Notes under the pieces: model-generated
What the model was told of the DNA's origin: nothing
The model's database searches: none
What the model saw: the letters and a program-made list of their open reading frames with translations, nothing else
Program-made: the position numbers and the translations under genes
Origin: Polytrichum commune
Lineage: Eukaryota; Streptophyta; Polytrichopsida; Polytrichales; Polytrichaceae
Reading direction: 5' to 3'
Length of the DNA: 64,000 nucleotides
Assembly (NCBI GenBank): GCA_950295325.1
Contig: OX485806.1
Coordinates: 10,664,001 to 10,728,000, forward strand
Shown: piece by piece, positions 49,331 through 59,500 of the stretch
Layout of the letters: every line of letters begins with the position of its first letter
How positions within the stretch are numbered: position 1 is the first letter of the stretch

Positions 49331-49400
49331 GAACGCAAAGTGGTTAGGACATTTGCTCTTGAAATAGAGAAGTCGATGCATAGTCTCTGTCCTACAGATG
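49331..49400 (+). other. tRNA-like or SINE-like fragment (doubtful)
   Basis: AAAGTGGTTAGGACATTTGC resembles the D-arm/A-box part of a tRNA, followed by CTCTTGAAATAGAGAAGTC, which could form an anticodon-like stem and loop. No acceptor stem or proper T-arm is seen, so it is at best a decayed tRNA-derived sequence. Confidence 0.3.
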
Positions 49401-50215
49401 GAGCCAACAAATGTAGTCATGGATGATGGATGAATTCATCCATTGGCCAAAACCCTACCTTCTCTTGTCAGCAACTTGTGATGAAATATGTTCATAATTG
49501 ATTGTAATTTGTGATGAAAAATCACGTGGTAAGTGATAGTAATTGCAACACTGCAAATCTATAATCCCCCAAAAAGTTTACAAAGTTTACAAATGTTGGG
49601 TTTAACATTTGGTGTTGGTGACACTATAGTGCGGTTTACAATTAGTATTGAGCAAGACAATTAGAATTGGTGACACTAAATATCATATTTAGTGTAGTAA
49701 TGGAGCAAGGAAGGAGTGTGAAAACCCATTAACAACGAGAAGTTGAGAAGTTGAGAATATGAAATCCATAAAGTGCAAAACGATTATGAAATTGATTTGA
49801 AAGATTGATGAAGTTGCTAGAGGTAAAAATCCAATATCATGAAATTGAGGTGTGCCACATATCAAGTTGGTTTATGAAAGTGATAATTTAGAAGGTTCAT
49901 GAAAGTGGTAAAACAATCTAGTAACATTCATTGGAATGTTCATGAACTAGCTTGGAACCTTCATGAAATTGAGTTTACACTCTTATGAAGTCATCCTAAC
50001 AAAGGAGTATAACCCGCATAAAATGGTTGAAATGGGACAAATTTATCATGAAATGGTGAAAAGTATCATGTAACTTTGAAGGTGCAAGTCAGAAGAATCG
50101 AATGATTTGTCAAGCTCTGCTCTGTCAAACCTGTTTAGGAAGGACAGGTTATCCTATAGTGTGATATTGAATGCTCAATGATTTATATAAATGTTAACAA
50201 AAAATTAACAACTCA

Positions 50216-50720
50216 CCCTGATAGAAACTTCTACATTAAGCACCAGGATTGCAGTGCCCTGCATTGTTCTGTACTTCAGAGAAAGCATGTTACATAATTC
50301 ATCAAGAGTCAGACATCAACGAACAAAGACAACAATTGAAGTAGTGACCCTCCTCAGATTGGACAGGACAAAACTGTACATTCATTTCCATCGCCAGCTA
50401 GGCACAGACACTTCACTCGATTCGTTGCTAAAGTGATTCATAAGAAGTATATGAGCAGTGGATGCCTGAGTTTCAAAAATAATGGTAACTTTGCTTAAAT
50501 TACAGAAAGTTTCTCCCACGATAGAAACTTCACTGGATTGGAGCACTAGAATTGTGGTGTCCTGCATTGCTCTGTACTTGTAAGAAACCATGTCACTTAA
50601 ATTCATTGGTGTCAGACACCACCAAACAAAGCACAACAGTTGAAGCAGTAAACCTTCTTCAGATTGGACAGGACGAAATTGTACACTCATTGCTGGCATC
50701 ACCAGCTAAGAAACTGGCAC
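50216..50720. repeat. Diverged tandem duplication (period about 300 bp)
   Basis: 50219-50415 and 50520-50715 share, in order, GATAGAAACTTC, CCTGCATTGNTCTGTACTT, AGAAANCATGTNAC, GTCAGACANCANC, AACAAAG, ACAATTGAAG-type and AGATTGGACAGGACAAAA, then CATC(G/A)CCAGCTA. Identity is roughly three quarters by eye. Confidence 0.75.
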
Positions 50721-51135
50721 TTGGACCTCAGGATGACGAACCACAAACTACAGCTTGCCGAGGTGGTAAGCAATTTACACTCTTCATTTTCTGATTCTAC
50801 TCTCCGCATCCAGAGGCAGGCAGGACTTTCAACATCTCTCCATGCATTCTCTTTCATATGCTGCTGCTACAAATTTCTGCATCCTCTCTAGCTACATAAC
50901 AAATCTCAAAACCCTAGCCACTTACAAATTTTGGGTTTTTTGTTGGGAGCTTCGAGCCAATTCGAGGAGGCTCTTTGCTGAAGGTTATGAATCCAATGTA
51001 GGAATTAAGCAGCGCAAATTCCTTGACAATGCATTTAAGGTTCAAGAATGTTGGTTTCCAAATCACGAAAAGCAGTTGAAGCAGTAGCTTATCCTCTCTG
51101 CCCAGATCCTATCGGACTTGTGAAACCTTTGGCCC

Positions 51136-51404
51136 ATGCCATTGCTTCGCCCTCGCACCTCTTTCTTTCTAATCCTCTCTGCCATCCCGCCGGCTCCACC
51201 ACAGCCATCTGGCACCGTCTCTCTCCTTTCTCTTTTTCTCATCAGCTCTACCCTTGCTATACCTGCTCTTCTCTTGCCCAAAGTGCTCAGTGCGTGCCTA
51301 TCCACACCGTCATCACATCCAGAACACCTCTCTGCCTCGCTAGGCAAAGGCAGCCTCGCCATGTTCGAAGTTCTATGCAATCAAACCCGCCACAATGACA
51401 GCAG
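51136..51404 (+). CDS. Possible first exon or remnant, unknown product (doubtful)
   Basis: An open frame starting MPLLRPRTSFFLILSAIPP is hydrophobic at its start like a signal or transit peptide, lies in a GC-richer patch, and ends at a good donor site (GACAGCAG|GTGAGA). Another frame overlaps it fully (51048-51398). No domain or following exon is recognisable, so it may be the 5' end of a degenerate gene or chance. Confidence 0.2.
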
Positions 51405-52423
51405 GTGAGAACTTCCTTAATTACAAACATCCTATCAACCACTCTCAGCCAAAACAGTGGGACAAAAATTAGACTAAATCGCCCTCAACACGACACTGAC
51501 ACGATCTTGGCACAAAAAGCTGTTGGAAGGTGCGGATGGAGGCATATCAAAAGAAGCTGGTGGTACTGAATAACGAATGGGATTGCTTCCAAGCTCGCTT
51601 TTCGTTGACTGAAGATTAGAAGATCCAAATGCCAAAGATGACTGGGTCAAAATATCGATGAAATCTGAGGATTTCCCGTTTTCATGTTTGCTCTATTTGA
51701 GTACGAACATTATCTTCTATGATATCTTGGGAGAGTTCAAGCAATTAAAAGTCGTTATTGGGATTATGGTTGATTTGTGAAAGAAAAATTGAGCATTTGC
51801 ATTACTTACGAGATTGCAGAGTCGGTCTGCCGAGAAGGTTCAGCTCACTCAGACGATTTCTCTAAATTATGTGAAGGCATGGACTTCCACAATACAAACA
51901 GAGGCAAAATATTCCGAAGAGGATTTGTAGTAAGACATGTAGGTTCGGTAGATACAATGAATGAAAAACCTTAACAACCTTCGTCGACAAAAGTTTTATC
52001 GAAGATTCATCATTTTCAAGAATAGCCCTCACCTTATTTATTGCAATGAAAGAGCCGATGATATTTGTTGACCTTCACTCCTCAGCTTTCCTAAGAAGGA
52101 CTCGGTGCTCAGGAGCTGGTAATCTAAGCATTCGTAACTCTATAACATTGGAGGCAACCCACGGGCAGGTCGGAAGGGTAGAATCCAAACCTGGAATACA
52201 AGATTCTTCTTCGCTTGCACAGTCCACTCCAGACCAGCTTGATCAGAACTAAACCGAGGTCATTTTCTCTACAACACTCTCCGTGATCCACAAAACCTCC
52301 TTCTACACAGGTTAAACCGCACAGAGGCGAGCCGCAAGAGCGCAACTCAGCTTCTCTCTCCCTCCGCCTTTTTCCGTTTTTCTTCAAAATTGGAACCGTA
52401 TGTGTCAAACAAACACAAGGGAG

Positions 52424-52560
52424 CTAGCAATTCCTACGAAAAGTGTACCCTGTGAACTTCCAGACTTGCGAGTAGCCCAACAGAGCGCAATCTGCAGCGG
52501 TGGCCTCAAGCAAAGTCTCCAAAGCCTGCGTTAGGGTTTCTGGAGGGTTCATGAAAGAGA
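52424..52560 (-). CDS. Possible short ORF or first exon, unknown product (doubtful)
   Basis: Minus-strand frame with an ATG near 52552 (MNPPETLTQALETLLEAT, then DCALLGYSQVWKF) and a possible donor at CACAGG|GTACAC, in a GC-richer patch. Upstream, CGGTGAGATACCCG is repeated directly at about 52580 and 52602. No homologue is recognised. Confidence 0.2.
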
Positions 52561-54384
52561 CAGCAGCCACCCGTGCGTACCGGTGAGATACCCGTTCGTG
52601 CCGGTGAGATACCCGCTGGTGCCAGGGTCGTGCGAAGTTTCGAATATTGATATCCGCCGGGTGTAATAGTGTGCCTGTGGCTAGGGAGCGTCTGTGGATG
52701 CCATGTGTCAAGTTGTTGCCACGTGGGCACAATTAGGTGTGCTGGAGCATTACCTGGGCACTGTCAGCAATAGGACACTTATCCAAATCAATGGTGGCTT
52801 ACCACCATGGGCATCCATGTGTTGGTAACATGGGTTGTGTGCATTGGGACCACGGAAAATTGGTACATACGAGTGTAGGTAAATACACCCTAAACTCCGT
52901 AATATCAACCCCCATAATGTCACACACTCTCTAATATCCCAAAACCCTAGGGCACGGATGTTCGTAGTTCAAATCTCACTCTTTATTGTAAAATTCTCTC
53001 CCTTATATCACGATGAAATTTGTCATTAATGCAAACCACCCAAGAAGTCCACCCACACCCTCGCATTGCGCCATGTGTTAACATGTGGAGTGACTTCTTC
53101 TTCTTCCACTTGTTGAATGTTAGTGCATGCATCCGCCACATCACCTAGGAAGGCCAAGTGGAGTGGACCACACTAGCGTAGGTGACGGGAGAACGAATTC
53201 AAATTGTCCTCACATCTCCTTTGTGTTATTCCATAATGTCACATGCCACTAATTCTATAGTATCACGCATCCATGCTAACACTACAAAATTCTGTAATAT
53301 CACATGCACTTTGGTTGCCACATGTGTGATACTATGGAGTTAGAGTGTAATAAGGGTGGGTTCAACATTAGGACATAACATTACATAGAACTTGGGTTCA
53401 TTGCGGCGGCTAGCTAACCTCAGCTTTATGCAACATTTATTTGTCATTAGTATAATGTACATGTTGTACACCTACATCGGGTCCACATGCATGTTGGCGT
53501 CTTCGTGGTAAGGTAGATGTCATGATTGCAAATCCCGGTATTGTAGGGGATGGGAAACATGTGATACCGACTGAGAAAAATTGATGGGGATTATTGTACA
53601 CCAACATCTTCTCGTTGTGCAACTATGTTCAAAATAGGGAGCGGCAATGAGAGGTTGAGTAATGTTATGGATTTGGGTCCAAGAAAACTTGGGGTCCAAA
53701 ACACCCCTTAAACCCTAAGCATTAAAAGCATCCAAGAGGGCACGTTGAGCATCTCCATGCATAAAAACATGTATGATATGAGCTACATTGATATATACAA
53801 TTAGGTTGTCCCATGCTATTTTATCGACATTCCACACTATTTTGAACATTTATTACCACAATTAAAAAAACCATACATCAACCGTTTATTTATCGTGGTT
53901 GCTATACGGATGAATAAGCAAAATTATAAGTTATTATAATCTAGTTTTGATCCAAAGTAATTTGCATGGGTGAAGAGGCAACCTATTCACAAAGGCAACC
54001 TAATCGGACATATCATTGTACGTATTTTCATCTTTGGCTAATTATGTCAAAAGCAAGCTGATCTAAAATCAACTTATTCTCAAAGTGCACTTTTCAAATT
54101 AGTTGAGTACCACAAGGTTACTAAAGATTTGAGTTTAATGAACGACTTTAGTGCCTTTGGATACAAATGCATATGTTGTATTTTGATCATCAATGTCACA
54201 TGTGTGTTTATTTTGATTTCATCCTTGTCATACAAGACAACGTAATAAATAGGTTTCAAACCCCCAATCTTTTTATAAAAAAAAATTTGAGACTTGAAGA
54301 GGCTCATAGAAATTGTCTACGCATTTTGTAGATTGAGCCTATGTATCTTGAAAGAATTAAAGGTTGTCATACGGAAGGGTCTTG

Positions 54385-54590
54385 AAGATTATTTCTTGCA
54401 TTTTTACTTGAAAATATCATAGGTGGCCCTCTCCAAAACCATCCCATTTATCACATGCATTGTTCCAATCTAAACATAAGTATATGTTAATTGAACCACA
54501 TAGAAATTTGACTTGTATACGCGACCTAGACTCAAATACACCCCACATAAATTTAATTGTTCTTGTCATTGTAGTTTTGAACTTGCATTG
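54385..54590 (+). repeat. Dispersed repeat family D, copy 1
   Basis: Shares with 61440-61640: CCCTCTCCAAAACCATCCC-like start, CACATGCATTGTTCCAAT, CATAAGTATATGTTAATTGA, then GACCTAGACTCAAATACA. Non-coding. Confidence 0.55.
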
Positions 54591-55646
54591 TGTTTTTTTT
54601 TGTTACCACTCGAGTTTATATAACTGCATCCATAAAGTAAATGTTTGTCTAACATAATCCTTAACCTAAGAATATTGACTTCTCACCTAAAATCTATAGT
54701 ATTTACTTTTGATAAGTGGCCAACATTGGTGTAAATCCATGTCGAGATCACTACAGTAGTTACCTAGTCAAGTGGGTTTTGTCGTGACACCCCATATGGA
54801 GAAGTCTAGTACTAAAGCAATGGTAGTTGGAGACTTCACATAACTTATGTACGGTAATGGTAAGTAATGGTTATTTAGTTTGTCCTTTCATTCAAATTAG
54901 TTAACCTCACCGATATATTGAATAATTGAAATAGTATGTAAAACCCTATATTGTATAATCCTAGAATAGTATATAACTAATCTCTTATATCACATATGTC
55001 CATTGTCCTTTGAATACCCTTTTTCAAGTGTTATTACATATTGGAATTTCATTAATAAGAGGCATTAGTTTTTGCAAAATTATGAGTATCCAAATCTCAA
55101 CTTTTAAAAATCAAGTTAATTGTCTTGATTCCACCTTCTCTCAAACTCAATCACATCATAACTTTTAACTAAATTTACCAAAATTGTTTGGATTTTCTTT
55201 TTCACTACCTAAATTGTAAACTTGTTGTCAATGGTTGGGCAAAGTAGCGTGGACCCTTTAATACATAAGGCTCGGTTTCATATCAGCTCATGAATAAAAG
55301 ATTGTCAAAGGTCATTGGATGAAATAATAACTTTATCTTGTGTGTTGTTCAAACTTAGGGTTTGTCCGCTCTGTCTACCTGCCATGTCATCAACCAATGT
55401 AGCCACCTCAGTAGCCAAGACGGAAAAGTTTTGGGTCTTACCTAGGGGGTGGCTCCAAACTTGTCTAGTGGTGGAACGCTCCTGCTTGTTCGGTTAGGGT
55501 GGCCGTCATGTTTGAAGTCGCATGTAATGATGAAGTGGATGGCACACACAACAACATGATGATGTGGAAGCACTTTGGGAGATGAAAGTATGGACTTGGT
55601 GTCACTAATCACACTTTGTCTGGGCGCTCATCTAAACCAAGCCTAA

Positions 55647-56145
55647 TTCCCCCTCCCCACTTGACTTTAGCTAAGCCTAAAAGTTGGTTCTAAAAATACA
55701 GCCTTCACACCATCGACATTATCTAGTGCTGAGCCTAGTTGGCAAATGATGTGGTGTGGTTTAAAAGTGGAGGTTTAAGCCTCAAGCACCGACCCTCCCA
55801 TCGGTACCTAGACTTGAGGCAAGAATGTAGGACCTTTAAAAGTGTCGCCTCCTGCCCTTGTGATTGGTTGCTTTTAGTCTTAGCTATGAACAAAAACTGA
55901 TGGTAAGGTAAATGAGTAGTAAGGCATTTGGGGATGGGACAAAAACTATCCAACATTCATTGCTTGGTAGATAAAACAATGAACGTGTGTGAAAGCTACT
56001 TAAATAAAACCTACTTGAAAATCTCCGGAACAAGTTCTTGTAGGCGCATTGGGATAGCCGGATGCCTCCGCTATAACCAAGGGAGCTTTACCCGGATTTT
56101 AGGAAAAACTTTGGTTATTTGGTAAAGTCATGTGGGGAGGGAGCA
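55647..56145. mobile_element. PIF/Harbinger-type MITE, copy 2
   Basis: A 499 bp copy of the 18215-18739 element in the opposite orientation, with ends TTCCCCCTCCCCACTTGAC and the complement of GTCATGTGGGGAGGGAGCA. TAA flanks both sides (55644-55646, 56146-56148). It ends about 400 bp upstream of the NOC4 start codon. The copies share long internal blocks, for example CGATGGGAGGGTCGGTGC-type and CTCCGGA...CAAGTTCTTGTAGG. Confidence 0.85.
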
Positions 56146-56379
56146 TAAACCATGTTAGATTTCCACTTGGTTAATTTTTCTTCTTTGAGGAGAACATTTA
56201 ATATATGCTTTGTGATTCTATACCCTTAGTTTTAGGTGTCCACAATACCGAAATAGGTGCACCTACCTTACCTACCAGTTCACTGGTGTAAAGGTTTAAA
56301 CCCATGGGTGACACCACCGGTTATTCGAGCGGTTTTCGTTGTGATACCCCGTGTATCGAAGTCACACAGGGAGCCAAAA

Positions 56380-56410
56380 CCCAAGGGGTTTAGGGTTTAG
56401 AGCGGCTTCG
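56380..56410 (+). promoter_or_regulatory. Telo-box in the NOC4 promoter
   Basis: GGTTTAGGGTTTAG at about 56387-56400 contains the inverted telo-box (AAACCCTAAA on the complement), some 160 bp upstream of the ATG. Telo-boxes are known to be enriched in promoters of plant ribosomal protein and ribosome-assembly genes, which fits NOC4. Confidence 0.55.
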
Positions 56411-56554
56411 CGAGAAGACTCAACTCTGCACTTCAAAGGGTCGAATTCTCACCTCCGGTAGTGGAGGTTGAGATACAAACCTCAATTTCACTTTCTTAGT
56501 TGTAGCTTCCTTCTCGTATTTTGGAGAGATTGCGATAAGTGGTTAACCTAAGCA

Positions 56555-59500
56555 ATGGTAGCGATGCTAGGAGGAGGGCGAGAAAGCAAGAAACTGACCG
56601 AAACACGGAAACTGGGAAAAGAGCTTCTGGAGTCTCGAGCTCACGTCAACAATGCACCCCTCTTGATCGCCACCCTCGCCTCATCTCTCTCCGTTGATTC
56701 GCATTCTGCCTCCCCTAAGGCCCTCACAGAGGCACTTACCTCATTGGAGGCTTTCTTCATCCCCTTGGTGCAATCGGGTGAATTCACTCCTGCAGCGCAG
56801 AGGAAGGCTGACAAGGAGCTTCAGAACGCAAAGAAAGATGAGGAAAAAACAGAGGAGTCCGAGATGGCCAAGGCCGAAGCCATTTATAAGAAGTGGATTT
56901 GGGACCGGTATCGTGAGTTTGTTAGTACTATGTTGCGCTTTGTTGCTCGACATAGCGCCATACCTACTGTCCAGGTATGCTTTCCCGCTATTGTTGTGGG
57001 TTTAGGTAGATGGGCCTTATTTGGTAACTTTTTGGATTCGCGGGATTGAAATTTCTGTGCGTCCGGAAATGTATCTGAATAAGCCAGGATCAATTCTAGA
57101 ATTTTTTGGAGACAATTTCGAATTGTTATGAATCATCAAAGTCCACATAGGCTCCCCCCCACCCAATTATGTTGACTTTTGATCCTAGTATGTTCAATGA
57201 ATTTTTGACAAATTTTGTTACAACTATGCTGCGCTTTGTTGCTCGGTATAGCGCTGTACCTACATTCCAGGTATTTTTTTCAGCATTTTGTTTTGTATAG
57301 TTTGGCAGTTCCTTGCTAGGCAATTTGTAATGAGCTTAAAACCTTGGCAAGGTTTCTGTTCTGCAATGGTGCAATTGAGGGGCACTTTACACTAGAGCTT
57401 GAAGGGTTTTGATCATTGTAATCAACAATCTCTTATTGGTGGAAAATGGGGAGACCGACCGTCCCACCTCACTTTACACTAGAACTGGAGGGCCTTTGAG
57501 ACCAAGAAAGTTTGAATGGAATGAGCGTTTTGGTTCAGAGTTTGGCGTAAAACCTTAGCAAATTTTGTTTCTGCAATAGTGCAATTTGTGCACCATAATT
57601 TGGTCATTATGCTATACTTACAGTCCAGTCCCTTGTGAGGCAATCTGCAATGAGGTTTTTTGTTCAGAGTTTGGCATAAAACCTTGGCAAATTTTCTGTT
57701 TTGCAATGGTGCAATTAAGCACAATAATGTAGTAATTTTGCCATACCTACAGTCCAGGTATCTTTTTTGAGCATTTTTTCTATTGGGCAGTTCCTTGTGA
57801 GGGAATTTGCAAAGATCTTTATTTATTTATTGTTCAGAGCTTGGGTTAAACCTTGGCAAATCATGTATCTTGCAATGGTGCACTACACTGGAAAGCCTGT
57901 GACCACACAAAGTTCAATCTCAATTTTCCATGGTGTGGCCTTAACAACCATGGTTACGGTCCTTGGCCATAGTGTAAAGTGGGCTTGAGCACCATAATTT
58001 GGTAGTCTTTGTGAATCTGAAACAATTGTTATCTGGCAGACAGCTGCATTGCACACAATAATGGAGCTTGTACGAGCTGAAACAGATGGCGAGTTTAATA
58101 ACCAGCTCTACTTGAGGTTGTGCTTCACAATTGTAAGTATATCCTCCTCATATATTTGGCTGCTTCAGAAGAATCAATGTTTTTAATCAATGCATTTCTC
58201 ACAAAAGTAGTATGGAATTGCATTCTTTCTGTCTCTTGTAATTCTCAAAGTTATGGCTCTGAATGCATCACTTCATTTTATCTGGAATGTTTGAGATCAG
58301 AACTCTTACTTGTTGTATGGGAATAATGTATCCAAAGGAGGGTGGCTTGGAATTCAGGTTCTGAAAGAAGCAGTGATTTTTGCAGGTGTGCTCGAGAGGT
58401 TTAAATACCGATCTCCTTGCTGTTCTTGTGTCAGATTATTTCAAGTACTTAGATGTTTGGTAAGCACCAAACTGCCCGGTACCATCATAAAACAAAATGC
58501 AAGTAATTTGTCCTTCTCAAACTTGTGTCTCTGGATCCTGTAATGGTCTGTGAAACTGTTCAAGGAAACCTGTTTTTTTGCATAGTCGATTAAGAGCACA
58601 GTGAAATAAATTGTCCGAGTTGTGGAAAGTATTGAGGTTCACATATCATGTTTTGCATGGTGTGCAGTGTTTTTTTTTACTTACTGATATGAGCACATCT
58701 ATATTGTTTTTGAGGGAGTGGAAGGCTTGCACATCTAAAAACTTATTCTGAAGACAATCAGCCAAAATTTGTATTAATACTAATCTCAACATGTAATCAC
58801 CTACATATGGATTCCTTCAGAGAGATTAGAGGTGTACAGGAGACTTTACCCGACTTATGAACTCGAGATCAAATAAAATTGTATGAGAGCTGAGATACAT
58901 ATAGAGGATTCTAATGCATATGACAATATATGTATTTCTGATGGATGCAGTTACTACACTTACTCTAACATGGAGAAGATTGCCATCAGACGAGTTGCTA
59001 AAAAATCAACAGGTTCAGTGTTTCTATTTCTACTTTTTATGTCATTTATATTCTAGGGCACAATTAATTTACTGTTAATTAATGTCATTGAGAATTTTAT
59101 CAACTTGTTTCTGGTATGCTGTGCAGGGAATGACCTTATATCTAGTGATGATGAGGATGGAAGTAATATTGGTGTGACCAGGTACTATCCTTTTCATTTC
59201 TGTTTTTAAAGTTCACGTTAATAGTCTTTTACAGCCAATGGTGGAAAGTGAGGCAGAATGTCTGCAATTCTAACCTTGACATGATTAGTTCCTGATGGAT
59301 ACGAACTGTGCCATGCTGGCCTATTTCAATTGAGCTTGAAGTTGGAGTTTTTAGACCAATCATTTTGGTAATTCTGTTTTTTTGGGAGTGCAGTGTACAT
59401 GGCATGGTGCAGAACATTTATGATGTTTTGATGAATCTACCGGCATTTCCTAATGATGGGGATGTAACCAGTGACGAGCTTTGGTGTAACAATTTGAGTA

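Larger units (their letters stand above)
47774..49698. repeat. Family B element parts separated by about 1.55 kb
   Basis: 47774-47850 (GATATTTAGTGTCATATG, GATGACACTTCTTATGAAT) matches the left half of the 18194 element. 49415-49698 (CATGGATGATGGATGAATTC, AGTATTGAGCAAGACAATTA, end TATCATATTTAGTGTAG) matches its right half, in the same order and orientation. The pieces look like one element opened by a later insertion of the intervening DNA, whose identity is unknown. Confidence 0.55.
49699..55646. other. Intergenic stretch, no confirmed gene
   Basis: Holds a tandem duplication (50216-50720), two doubtful coding segments (51136-51404 plus, 52424-52560 minus) and a repeat shared with NOC4 intron 10 (54385-54590). 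From 52,740 to 55,600 no further exon, RNA gene or conserved domain could be supported. Confidence 0.5.

Noticed and set aside
56420-56480. tRNA gene around GGGTCGAATTCTCACC
   Set aside because: A T-arm-like motif is present but there is no matching acceptor, D-arm or anticodon stem.
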